Notes under the pieces: generated by a model
The model's database searches: none
Told to the model about the DNA's origin: nothing
What the model saw: only the letters and a program-made list of their open reading frames with translations
Position numbers and translations under genes: made by a program
Shown: piece after piece, positions 9,209-19,659 of the stretch
How the letters are laid out: each line of letters opens with the position of its first letter
Numbering within the stretch: position 1 is the first letter of the stretch
Assembly (NCBI GenBank): GCA_002324875.1
Contig: NTJG01000009.1
Coordinates: 62,001-126,000 of the forward strand
Reading direction: 5' to 3'
Length of the DNA: 64,000 nucleotides
From: Lysobacteraceae bacterium NML93-0793
GTDB lineage: Bacteria > Pseudomonadota > Gammaproteobacteria > Xanthomonadales > Xanthomonadaceae

Positions 9209-9870
9209 CAAACTCCTTCTTGCGTTGCTGCTGGGCCAGACCGACGTCGCGGGATGAAGGCCGGGACCTCCTGCATGTAGCGAGCGTAGTCGTCGCCAAA
9301 GCGGCTCAGGCAGTCCTTTTCCTCCCGACGAGCGAGGCGGGCGTAGGCCCACACGAGCACCGGATAGCTGGCGAGCGTGAGCAGCGTGGGCCACTGCAGG
9401 AGGAAACCAGTCAGTACGAGTACGAAGGCGACGTACTGCGGGTGACGCATGCGTGCATACACGCCCTCCCGGGCAAGCCGACCCTCACGCTGTGCCCGAT
9501 ACAGCACGGGCCAGGCTGCCGACAGGAGCCAGAACCCGCCGCCGATCAGGATGAAACTCGCCAGGTGGAATGGACCGAAATGCGGATTGGCGCGCCAGCC
9601 AAACCACATCTCCAGCAGATGGCCGGCGTCGTGGCTGAGCCAGTTGACCTGCGGATAGTTGGCGCTGAGCCACCCGCCCAAGACGTACAGCGTCAGCGGG
9701 AAGCCATACATTTCCGCGAACAGGGCCACGACGAAGGCGGAGAACATACCGAACCCACGCCAGTCCCAACGGGTCAGCGGTTTGTAGAAGCTCCAGGCGA
9801 AGAAGATGAAGAACGCGGCGTTGATGGCGGCGAGGAGCCAAAGACCGTAGCCGGAGTCAGGTGCGTGCAT
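9208..9870 (-). CDS. Isoprenylcysteine methyltransferase-like (ICMT/NnrU-type) membrane protein
   Basis: 220 aa from ATG at 9870 (GAAGGA upstream); upstream in-frame codons belong to the DUF2933 gene read in another frame. Several hydrophobic helices, then the hallmark C-terminal segment GVYARMRHPQYVAF (the RHPQY motif of the ICMT/PEMT fold, which binds S-adenosylmethionine) and RREEKDCLSRFGDDYARY. Likely an inner-membrane methyltransferase of unknown substrate; such genes often sit beside DUF2933 and metal-resistance genes. It overlaps the DUF2933 gene by 14 bp. Confidence 0.8.
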   Translation of the reverse strand: MHAPDSGYGLWLLAAINAAFFIFFAWSFYKPLTRWDWRGFGMFSAFVVALFAEMYGFPLTLYVLGGWLSANYPQVNWLSHDAGHLLEMWFGWRANPHFGPFHLASFILIGGGFWLLSAAWPVLYRAQREGRLAREGVYARMRHPQYVAFVLVLTGFLLQWPTLLTLASYPVLVWAYARLARREEKDCLSRFGDDYARYMQEVPAFIPRRRSGPAATQEGV

Positions 9871-10186
9871 GTCGGTGTCCTTCCTTCGAGGTGTCGGACG
9901 TTTCGTCGTTCCATGCCCGGTTCCGACGGCTCTGATGGTGGCCATGGGGTGGGTCGTCGGCATTGCCGTCGCGCCCATGACTTCCGTCGCCTCCATGACC
10001 GCCATGCCCTTTGTGCATGAACACATGCATCAAGGGACACAGCAGCAAGATGGCCAGCGGCAGCCAGCGGAGCGTCCCCGCAAGGTGGGCGCGGTGCTCG
10101 ACGCCGAGATAGAACAGGGCCAGCGCCAGGAAGATCCAGAAGACCCAACGTCGGGACCCTGAGGTGGCAGGACCAGGAACAGTCAT
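9857..10186 (-). CDS. DUF2933 family small membrane protein
   Basis: 109 aa. One or two hydrophobic helices (about 14-52: WVFWIFLALALFYLGVEH and PLAILLLCPLMHVFMH) followed by a His/Gly-rich tail with several GHGGHGG-like clusters. This matches the DUF2933 pattern, common in copper/mercury resistance neighbourhoods. Function unknown; the His-rich tail may bind metal. Start overlaps the MerR stop by ATGA. Confidence 0.75.
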   Translation of the reverse strand: MTVPGPATSGSRRWVFWIFLALALFYLGVEHRAHLAGTLRWLPLAILLLCPLMHVFMHKGHGGHGGDGSHGRDGNADDPPHGHHQSRRNRAWNDETSDTSKEGHRHART

Positions 10187-10695
10187 GGCAAGTTCTCCTG
10201 AGTGGGGCGGCGTCCAAGGAGTCGCCCCGGGGTGGACCTGACGAATCCGCCGCCCTCAGCGGCGGCAACGGATTCGATCAATGCGCAGACATCGTCGCCA
10301 GTCGGGATGGAGTCCGGCAGCGAAGTCCAGGCGTGGACGGCATGCTCCATCCGCCCGTGCATGGCCAGCAGGTTGTCCAGTTGCTGGCGGGTGTCTTCGA
10401 GTCTGCGTCGGATGATGTCGCGCACCAGCGGGCAGGGACTCCTTCGCAGAACACTGTGGCGGACGATTTCCTCGATCTCCGCCAGCGTGAAGCCGAGCTG
10501 CTGGGCGGTGCGAATGAAGCGCAGGCGCTGGAGCTCCGAAGCCGAGAACAGCTGGTAGCCGCTCTCGGTGTGCCTCGCCGCCTGCAGCAGGCCGCGCCGC
10601 AGATAGTTGCGCACCACATGCACCGTGACGTCGCCCTGTCGGGCCAGCTGGCGGACCGTCATCAGCGGCGGTACTGCTTTGTCCGTGGCCTTCAT
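10183..10695 (-). CDS. MerR-family metal/thiol-responsive regulator
   Basis: 170 aa. An N-terminal winged helix (about 12-80: MTVRQLARQGDVTVHVVRNYLRRGLL, GYQLFSASELQRLRFI, LGFTLAEIEEIV) is followed by a long dimerisation helix. A Cys near its start (SPCPLVRD) and another near the C-terminus (DDVCALIE) are placed like sensor Cys in metal-responsive MerR proteins. It differs from CueR, which is separately encoded at 14850-15341. First gene of the operon reaching the left window edge; it sits ~30 bp downstream of a MerR-type promoter, so it likely controls itself and the whole operon. The inducer cannot be told from sequence. Confidence 0.88.
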   Translation of the reverse strand: MKATDKAVPPLMTVRQLARQGDVTVHVVRNYLRRGLLQAARHTESGYQLFSASELQRLRFIRTAQQLGFTLAEIEEIVRHSVLRRSPCPLVRDIIRRRLEDTRQQLDNLLAMHGRMEHAVHAWTSLPDSIPTGDDVCALIESVAAAEGGGFVRSTPGRLLGRRPTQENLP

Positions 10696-10722
10696 TGGCG
10701 CACTCCCGGCAGGGTGTAGGTC

Positions 10723-10753
10723 AGGCTAGACCTGTGTCTCGCACACAGGTCAA
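10723..10753 (-). promoter_or_regulatory. MerR-type promoter/operator of the left operon
   Basis: On the minus strand a -35 TTGACC (10748-10753) and a -10 TAGCCT (10723-10728) are separated by 19 bp, the overlong spacer that MerR activators correct by DNA distortion. The spacer region carries a perfect 8-bp inverted repeat ACCTGTGT-N5-ACACAGGT (10730-10750). Expected transcription start is ~20-25 bases before the merR ATG at 10695. Confidence 0.8.
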
Positions 10754-10864
10754 CCTGCATGAGCGTGGTCGCAGTCACAAACGCCCGAGACTGTCGCCAA
10801 CGGGCGCAAGTCCACGTCCGCGCGTGCGCGGACGATCCGTCCGTGCATGTGTTGAACGGCCGCA

Positions 10865-12200
10865 TCACCGCATCTCCACGGGCAGCGCAGTGGGTGCCGG
10901 CGGCTTCCTGGCCAGTTGCCGCTGCTTGATCAGCGAGTACAGCGCCGGGATCACGACCAGGGTCAGCACCGTCGACGAGACCATGCCGCCCACCATCGGT
11001 GCGGCGATTCGGCGCATCACCTCCGAGCCGGTGCCGCTGCTCCACATGATCGGCAGCAGGCCGCAGCGTGTTCTCGATCAGCCCGCGGCGCTCGCGTGCG
11101 CTGGTCCACTGCGACCAGGCGGAGGCGCCGCGTTCTTCGACGGCGCGGAGCGTGGCGTCCCGGCGGGCCAACGCCGCGTCTTCGAGCAGGCGCGATTCGC
11201 GCTCGCGTTCGCGGCGGGCGCGCTGCTGGAACGGGATCTCGACCTCGAGCATCAGCTCGGTGCTCTCGATGCCATTGCCGTACTGCATCGCACCCACGCC
11301 CACGGTGATATCCGGGAAGCGGTTGCGACGCTGCAGCACCACGTTCGTGCGCGCGGCCTCGGCACGGGCCTGCTGCGAGCGGACCGCGGGGTGCGCATCG
11401 GCGTTGTCCAGGGCCTCGGCGAGCGAGGCGCTGTCAACGGCGAGCCGCGGCGCCCCGTCGGGCGTCGCCAGCAGTGCATCGGAGCGGCGCCCCAGCACCG
11501 CGTTCAAGGTGGCGGCCGCCTCCTGCTTGGTCGCGAGGCGTTCGATCCGCTCGCGCTGCAGGCTGGTCTGTTCGACCTGGGCGCGGATGGCATCCTGCTG
11601 TGCCGCGCGGCCCAGGGCGTAGCGCACGCCGGCCATCTCTTCGACTTGGCGAAGCAGGGCGATGCGGCGATCGAGCACGGCCACCGCCTGATCGGCGTGC
11701 CAGTAGCGTGCGTAGGCCGCCTCGGCGTCGGCTAGCAGGTCGCGCGCCGTGGTGAGGCGATCGAGTCCGACCGCTACCGCGTTTTGGCTGGCCGCGGTCC
11801 GCGCCAGGCCGCGCTTGCCCCAGAGCGGGATCTGCTGACGCAGCGCGTAGTCGATCTCGCGCTCGGAACCGGCGGTACGCCAGGGCCCGTCTGGATCGAG
11901 GCCGCGGAGTCCGATGGAGGCCGTCGGGTCGGGCAGGGCGCCGGCCGGCTGGATACGCGCTTCGGCAGCCTGGGCCTCGAAGTCCATGGCCCGCAGCTCG
12001 GGGTTGTGTTCGAGGACCCAATCGCGGATGGACTCGAGGCTGTGCCCTGGGATGGGTTCGGTGGCGGTCGCGGACAGCGCCAGTGCCCACACGGCGCCGG
12101 CGAGCACGCCGGCAGACAGGTGCCCGAGCGGTGGCCGACGGCGGAACAGCGGGCGAGGGTGCAGGCACCTAGCCTGCAATCGGTCGAACAGGGATGCCAT
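10865..12200 (-). pseudogene. cusC/czcC outer-membrane factor fused by deletion to the 3' end of cusA/czcA
   Basis: From ATG 12200 a TolC-family efflux protein reads normally for ~378 residues (signal peptide to ATA, then LESIRDWVLEHNPELRAMD and coiled-coil repeats) up to GLIENTL. At about 11060-11070 the DNA switches to the end of an RND pump: in a different frame it encodes [19 protein letters not shown] followed by the last transmembrane segment, ending VEMR at 10865. The last ~70 residues of cusC, the whole adaptor gene (cusB/czcB) and roughly the first thousand residues of the pump are missing. The cusC frame stays open out of frame to 10692, so a chimeric protein of about 500 aa might still be made, but a working tripartite pump cannot. 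Confidence 0.85.
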
Positions 12201-12327
12201 ATCAGTGTCCTTGGGCCGCCGCGACGCAGGTCGCTCGGACGAGGCAGGAACACATGCCGTGACGCGCACGGCACGAACGCACAACACTGCGCCGCACATG
12301 TCGTGCGGAACAGTCAGCGTTCGGGCA

Positions 12328-12747
12328 TCAGATCAGCAGGAGTGATGCGGGATGGGCGGTCGGTCCGTGCCAGGCAGGCCTGGGTGGAGAATCCACCCAT
12401 GTGGAAGTGACGCCGGGTCCACTGTCGGCGGCTTCAGCGATCACGAACCAAGAGAACAACGCGCCGATGATCAGCGGCGGGACCGGAGGGATGCGCCCAC
12501 TGTCCGCCGAAATGCTCCCCTCGCTGCAATGTGCGACGCACAGGGTCTTGTCTGACGAGGGAAGTTCGGCGTCACAGCCGTGGCCGTGCTCGTGGAAGGT
12601 GTCTGCGGCGGCTCCGACTGCGGTCGGTGTGCCCGGAAGATCCAGGCACCCGCCATGACCGGCGAGCGCGAACTGGGACCAGAGCAACGCCGCCATCGCG
12701 ACGAGGGCGGTGCGCTGAAACCAGCTCCGGTGGCGACGGCGGATCAT
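12328..12747 (-). CDS. Small secreted Cys/His protein at head of the former cus operon
   Basis: 139 aa with an N-terminal signal sequence (RTALVAMAALLWSQFALA) and scattered Cys/His residues (HGGCLD, HEHGHGCD, KTLCVAHC) that could bind metal in the periplasm. It precedes the cusC remnant on the same strand by ~130 bp, where small periplasmic metal-binding proteins (DUF2946/CopL-like) often precede efflux operons. No firm family assignment. It may be the only intact survivor of the deleted efflux operon. Confidence 0.55.
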   Translation of the reverse strand: MIRRRHRSWFQRTALVAMAALLWSQFALAGHGGCLDLPGTPTAVGAAADTFHEHGHGCDAELPSSDKTLCVAHCSEGSISADSGRIPPVPPLIIGALFSWFVIAEAADSGPGVTSTWVDSPPRPAWHGPTAHPASLLLI

Positions 12748-12837
12748 GACTTGAGCTTACCTCGTGTCCTGTCCGATGCAACTGATCCAGATCAATCCCG
12801 GGCCAACACCGGCCTTGGGTCAGGCGCCATCGCATTC

Positions 12838-13200
12838 GACCTCGCCATAACCTGGGCCGAACTGGCCAAGCGAAGCGCATTGGCCACGACCGACACCGAG
12901 CTCAGTCTCATCGCACGCCACGCCATAGTTGTAGACGAACGCAAAGGTGAGGTTCTGCCTCATGTTGGCCACCAACGGCGCCTTCCCGCCGCGACGCACG
13001 GACAGGTGATCGCCCTCATGCACGTGGGTCAGAGGCATGTCCTCCTCGGGTCCACGGGCATTGACCCGCCGCGCTTCCTTGGGCGCCAAGCCAAACCAAG
13101 CCGACCTTATCGCTGCGTATGCTTTGGAGCGCACCGCAGCTCCGGCATCTGACCGAGCAGGTTCAGCGATACGATCACCGCCGCCTCGTCGTACACGCAG
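12838..13200 (-). pseudogene. Degraded Cu/metal P-type ATPase fossil
   Basis: On the minus strand, three frames together spell out parts of a P1B ATPase: VYDEAAVIVSLNLLGQMPEL (from ~13196, transmembrane helix before the actuator), then GLAPKEARRVNARGPEEDM and 'VHEGDHLSVRRGGKAPL' (start of the actuator domain). It then jumps directly to MRQNLTFAFVYN (the C-terminal helix after the P-domain) and, in another frame, LSSVSVVANALRLAS (the conserved end). The remaining actuator, CPx helix, phosphorylation and nucleotide domains are deleted and at least two frameshifts remain. Matches are from knowledge of family blocks, not a database search. Confidence 0.75.
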
Positions 13201-13329
13201 GATGTGACGGACAATGGACGAGGGCGAAGTCATGCCGGTGCCCGTTGAGGTGGGATGGACTATCAGGTCGGTGTGCCGCACGGATTTGAGAGCTGGACGG
13301 ACAACTTGATCGACAAGGGAGGACTGGCG

Positions 13330-14415
13330 TTGCCGGCCACGCATCTGCCGCGGATGTCAGCGCCATGCGCCATGCGCCATTACATCGAGGGTGACGCGCT
13401 CTACGCCGATCTGCGCGCCGATATCGCGGCGGCCCGTATCGCTATCCGTGCGGAGTTCTACATCTTCGCGGACGATGAGGCCGGAGAACCGATCCTCGAC
13501 CTGCTGGCCAGTGCGGCGGCGCGCGGCATATCGGTCTGGTTGCGTATCGACGCAGTCGGCTCTTGGGGCATGCTTTCGAATGCAAGGCTGGCCGCGTTGC
13601 GGTCCGCCGGTGTCGAACTGCAATGGAGCCGCCCCTGGTCGTGGAGCCGGCCGTGGGCGTTCCATCGGCGCAACCACCGCAAACTGTTGGTCGTAGACCA
13701 TACGGCAGCCTATCTGGGCGGTTTCAACATCCATCGGGACAATTCGGCCGCAGCCGTCGGTCCCGGACGATGGCGCGATACGCACCTGCGGTTCCAGGGT
13801 GAACTCGTGAAGGATGCCATTCGCCACTTCGATGCATACCCGCGTGCGCCTTGGCCACGCGTTACACACTCCGGCCGGGGACTGGTGCCCAACAGCAACC
13901 GCCGCTGCCGGCACGTATTGCGCTGCACATTCGCCAATGCGTTTCGTGCAGCGCGTCGCCGGATCTGGCTGACCACTCCGTACTTCGTTCCAGACCAGCG
14001 CAGCCAGTCAGCGCTCCGCGATGCGGCAAAGCGAGGCTTGGACGTGCGTCTGCTGGTGCCGGGCAAGAGCGACGTCGCCATCACCCAGTGGGCGGCGCGC
14101 GCCGCCTATGGCAGCTTGCGGGCGGCGGGTGTTCGGATCTGGGAGTACCAGTCCCGCATCCTTCATGCGAAAACCGTCCTGGTGGATGACGACTGGGCCA
14201 CGGTGGGTACCGCCAACTTCGATTACCGAAGCTTCTTCGTCAACGATGAGCTCAATCTGTTCGAACACGGGCCGGCGCTGAACGGGCAGCTTGCCGAGCA
14301 GTTCGCGCGGGACCTGTGCGACGCCGCAGAAGTCACCGATGACTGGCAGCGGCGCAGGCCATGGCACTCACCGTTCACGCAGCTTGTCGGCTGGTGGGCA
14401 CGCCGTTGGCTTTGA
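13330..14415 (+). CDS. Cardiolipin synthase / phospholipase D-like protein
   Basis: 361 aa if started at TTG 13330, which has AGGGAGG seven bases upstream and is in frame; ATGs at 13354 and 13372 lack a comparable site. Two HKD motifs mark the PLD superfamily: HRKLLVVD near the middle and LHAKTVLVDD in the C-terminal half, each with the catalytic His and Lys. In bacteria two-HKD proteins of this size condense phosphatidylglycerol to cardiolipin at the inner membrane. No N-terminal membrane helices are seen, as in ClsB-type enzymes. It is the only plus-strand gene between the copper island and the efflux fossils. Confidence 0.88.
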   Translation: MPATHLPRMSAPCAMRHYIEGDALYADLRADIAAARIAIRAEFYIFADDEAGEPILDLLASAAARGISVWLRIDAVGSWGMLSNARLAALRSAGVELQWSRPWSWSRPWAFHRRNHRKLLVVDHTAAYLGGFNIHRDNSAAAVGPGRWRDTHLRFQGELVKDAIRHFDAYPRAPWPRVTHSGRGLVPNSNRRCRHVLRCTFANAFRAARRRIWLTTPYFVPDQRSQSALRDAAKRGLDVRLLVPGKSDVAITQWAARAAYGSLRAAGVRIWEYQSRILHAKTVLVDDDWATVGTANFDYRSFFVNDELNLFEHGPALNGQLAEQFARDLCDAAEVTDDWQRRRPWHSPFTQLVGWWARRWL

Positions 14416-14502
14416 AGGCCGCGCAAACGAAGCACGACCGGCAAGTCGGCGGCACATTTGCTGGTCTGACCCCACCGCCGCAGCGCCGGGGTCATGCGGC
14501 CA

Positions 14503-14709
14503 TTACTTCAAAATCGGCCGCTGGTCCGGGTACCCAGCCTCGCCGAGCGCTGAGAGGAACGCGCGCTCGTCAACGCTGCTTTCGACCCTCACCTCGCGCG
14601 TCGGCAGCTCGATTTCGATGCGGGCTTGCGGGTCGATGCTCAGCAGCGCCGTAGTGACGGTCTTGGCGCAGCCGCCGCAGGTCATGTTTGGAATATGGAA
14701 ACGAAGCAT
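14503..14709 (-). CDS. copZ: Copper chaperone, heavy-metal-associated (HMA) domain protein
   Basis: 68 aa, a single ferredoxin-like HMA domain with the MTCGGC Cu(I)-binding motif (9-14). Such CopZ/Atx1 proteins carry Cu(I) in the cytosol to P1B ATPases, here most likely the one at 15449-18022. It lies downstream of cueR on the same strand and has its own CueR-like promoter (14741-14771). Confidence 0.9.
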   Translation of the reverse strand: MLRFHIPNMTCGGCAKTVTTALLSIDPQARIEIELPTREVRVESSVDERAFLSALGEAGYPDQRPILK

Positions 14710-14740
14710 CTTGATCTCGTGATCGTCTGGGTTGTTCGGT

Positions 14741-14771
14741 GAGTACAGGTTGGACAGCGTGGCAAGGTCAA
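14741..14771 (-). promoter_or_regulatory. Probable CueR-type promoter upstream of copZ
   Basis: Minus strand: TTGACC (14766-14771), 19-bp spacer beginning TTGCCA as in the ATPase promoter, then a poor -10 GTACTC (14741-14746). The right half of the dyad is imperfect (TGTCCAA), so this would be a weaker site than 18055-18085. Confidence 0.5.
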
Positions 14772-14849
14772 GCAGTCATCAGCTAAATATTTGCGCTGTG
14801 CGTAGCTGGCTTGGAGTAATGCCGAGCGCTCTTGCGAACCCACGTTCGA

Positions 14850-15341
14850 TCAAGAACGAGTCATCTTGACGCGGCGACTGCGCGACGAGGCGGGCGTGTC
14901 GACCCCGAATCGACGCGTCCTATGTGGACCCTGCGAACGCGACTCCGCCGCTGTTGGCTCGGCCAGATCCGCAAGGATCGGGCAATCCGGTCGATCATCG
15001 CCGTGGCAGTGGTCGGCCAGATGTTCAAGGGTTTGCGTCATCGCCTGCAGTTCGGCGACCTTCGCCTTCAGTCCGGCAGCATGGGCGAGCGCCATCGCCT
15101 TCACGTCCGCACTCGCGCGGTCGCGGTCACGCCACAGGAGCAGCAGCTCCGAGATCTGTTCGACAGAGAAGCCGAGGTCACGTGCGCGACGGATGAAGCG
15201 AAGGCTATGGACATCCGGCGAACTGTAATTTCGGTAGCCGGCCTCGGAACGGGTAGCTTTCGGGATGAGGCCAATCTGTTCGTAGTAGCGAATCATTTTC
15301 GCCGAGAGGCCTGAAAACTTTGCTGCTTCACCGATATTCAT
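14850..15341 (-). CDS. cueR: Cu(I)-responsive MerR-family activator CueR
   Basis: 163 aa. Winged helix MNIGEAAKFSGLSAKMIRYY at the N-terminus, dimerisation helix, then the metal loop with Cys112 and Cys120 (HCHGDDRPDC), the positions used for linear Cu(I)/Ag(I) binding in CueR. The tail beyond ~130 is longer than in E. coli CueR (135 aa). It sits ~110 bp downstream of the Cu+-ATPase and upstream of copZ. Predicted targets are the two 19-bp-spacer promoters at 18055-18085 and 14741-14771. Confidence 0.93.
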   Translation of the reverse strand: MNIGEAAKFSGLSAKMIRYYEQIGLIPKATRSEAGYRNYSSPDVHSLRFIRRARDLGFSVEQISELLLLWRDRDRASADVKAMALAHAAGLKAKVAELQAMTQTLEHLADHCHGDDRPDCPILADLAEPTAAESRSQGPHRTRRFGVDTPASSRSRRVKMTRS

Positions 15342-15448
15342 TGGTTTTCCTTCTGGTCACCGAAGGGTTTTGGTGCGGCACGCAACGTCGGTGTCCACCA
15401 ACTCGCTCCCGGTCTTGGTGCTCAGTCAGGCGGCACGTTGTGCCGGGA

Positions 15449-18022
<2,574 letters not shown>

Positions 18023-18054
18023 GGAACTAGCTCTTCAGCGAGGACGTGGTACCA

Positions 18055-18085
18055 AGCTTAAAGATTGCCACGATGGCAAGGTCAA
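18055..18085 (-). promoter_or_regulatory. CueR-type promoter of the Cu+-ATPase gene
   Basis: Minus strand: -35 TTGACC (18080-18085), 19-bp spacer (18061-18079), -10 TAAGCT (18055-18060), with a perfect dyad TTGCCA-TCG-TGGCAA inside the spacer. This is very close to known CueR-regulated copA promoters. The -35 overlaps the stop codon of tatB (18082-18084). Confidence 0.85.
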
Positions 18086-18348
18086 GGACTGAGGCGGCCC
18101 GACAGCTCGGCACGTGCTACCCGCGCGGCCAGGCCGCTGCGTTCCTCGCGCGCCTGACTCAGGCTGCGCCGGAGCTCCTCTTCGCCCAGTTCGCGCTCCA
18201 GCTCGGACTTCACCGAATGCCATTGCGCGCGCGCGCGCCGGACCCACAGGCCGGCGAACCTTGCAGCGTTCGGCAGGCGCTTGGGGCCCAGCACCACCAG
18301 AGCGACCACCGCGATGACGAACAGCTCGGAAAAGCCAATGTCGAACAT
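18082..18348 (-). CDS. tatB: Sec-independent translocase TatB-like protein
   Basis: 88 aa. N-terminal helix [20 protein letters not shown] with the TatB-type Glu8, LGPKRLP hinge, then an amphipathic helix and a charged tail. Shorter than housekeeping TatB. Follows tatA on the same strand inside the copper island, where the exported multicopper oxidase CopA has a twin-arginine signal. No tatC is present in the window. Confidence 0.87.
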   Translation of the reverse strand: MFDIGFSELFVIAVVALVVLGPKRLPNAARFAGLWVRRARAQWHSVKSELERELGEEELRRSLSQAREERSGLAARVARAELSGRLSP

Positions 18349-18381
18349 GCCTTGAGTCGGGCTCGGACCGGTGTCGCGTGC

Positions 18382-18615
18382 TCAGCGCGGGACACTTTCG
18401 TCGTGGTGGCTGCGCTCGGCGTCATGGCTGCCAGCGTTTCGTGCGTCGATGCTCAACTGGGCTGGCGGCGTCACTTGATCGTCGCTGACACCCTGCTTGA
18501 AGCCCTTGATCGCTTGGCCAATGTCGTGCCCGGCGTGCTTCAGCCGCTTGGTACCAAACACGAGCACCACGACTGCAAGCACGATCAGCCAGTGCCAGAT
18601 ACTGAAGCTTCCCAT
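18382..18615 (-). CDS. tatA: Sec-independent translocase TatA-like protein
   Basis: 77 aa from ATG 18615. Begins [20 protein letters not shown], the usual TatA membrane helix, then [20 protein letters not shown], the amphipathic helix of the pore-forming subunit. The tail is His/Asp-rich. 33 bp before tatB. Likely an extra TatA serving copper-protein export with the chromosomal TatC. Confidence 0.9.
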   Translation of the reverse strand: MGSFSIWHWLIVLAVVVLVFGTKRLKHAGHDIGQAIKGFKQGVSDDQVTPPAQLSIDARNAGSHDAERSHHDESVPR

Positions 18616-18719
18616 AAGAGCCCTCTCAATGGTTGATGAAAAGAACACCTGCTCCGAGACAATGAGTACTGGTAGCTGCGGAGCGCTTGGATAATCAGTG
18701 ATGCACAACGGTTGCAGCG

Positions 18720-19649
18720 CTACATGGGACTGAGGGTCCCAAGCACGGAAACAACGCCCACGATCGACGTGGCCAATATGGCCTCCGCCGCCAGACTCTG
18801 CCGCAGGGCGCGCACTTCCTGCGCAGGGTTTCCGCTGGCCAACGCCCGTCCCAGGCGTGGCACCAGCGCCCAACGGTGCAGCGCTCCCAGTCCGAGCATT
18901 CCGCCGAATAGAGCGAGCTTGACCAGCAACAGGTTTCCGTAGGTGCTTTGCACCAGCGTCGGCAAGGACCAAGCGGTGAGATCACCGTAGTGCGCGATAC
19001 CGGACACGATGAGCGCAGCTACGAAAATCGTGCCCAGCGTCGAAAAGCCATGTAGAAAATCATGCGTGGATCGCAGGCGGTCGTTGCGGGAGGCTTCCTT
19101 GCCTTGCAGGAGCATCCCCAAGAACATCAAGACCGCTGCGACCCAGCCGCCTGCTGCGAGAAGGTGGACGAGACCCGCGACAAGCCGGACCGCGCCTGCG
19201 ACGCCTTCGCCCGCGGCGGCGTGACCGTTCCATGCCAGCGAAGCGAGTGCGCCGCCCGCCAGCGTCGCCGCCAGCGGGAAGGCGGACTCCACCTTTCCGC
19301 GGCGGCGATGCCATCCGAGCACACACACCATGGCGATCAGCAGCGCGCCTCTCGCCATGGCTGCGCGGCCTGCGGACGTCTCAAACAGATACCAGCCAAG
19401 CGATTCGCGATCAACGTCGGCGACCGGCATTCCCATGATGCCGGCGGTCTTGAAGACGACATCGGCCCCGGTCAGCACGAGCCCGACGGCGGCACTCACC
19501 AACAGAACGCCCATGAATGGCCACCCGGCCAGGGCGTCGGCGAGTGCCGGTCGACGCGAACCGTACCAACCGAACAGTGGAACCCCGAAAAGAACCATGA
19601 GAACCAGATATTCGAGGAATCTCAGTGCATAAGCCGACAGGTCGAACAC
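18720..19649 (-). CDS. copD: Copper resistance protein CopD (inner-membrane)
   Basis: 309 aa starting at GTG 19649 (GGAG just upstream, 10 bp after copC). Eight or so hydrophobic segments with conserved His/Asp spaced among them (e.g. [33 protein letters not shown]), the pattern of CopD, which works with periplasmic CopC in copper handling, probably import or delivery. Ends [11 protein letters not shown]. Confidence 0.9.
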   Translation of the reverse strand: MFDLSAYALRFLEYLVLMVLFGVPLFGWYGSRRPALADALAGWPFMGVLLVSAAVGLVLTGADVVFKTAGIMGMPVADVDRESLGWYLFETSAGRAAMARGALLIAMVCVLGWHRRRGKVESAFPLAATLAGGALASLAWNGHAAAGEGVAGAVRLVAGLVHLLAAGGWVAAVLMFLGMLLQGKEASRNDRLRSTHDFLHGFSTLGTIFVAALIVSGIAHYGDLTAWSLPTLVQSTYGNLLLVKLALFGGMLGLGALHRWALVPRLGRALASGNPAQEVRALRQSLAAEAILATSIVGVVSVLGTLSPM

Positions 19650-19659
19650 TCGCGACTCC

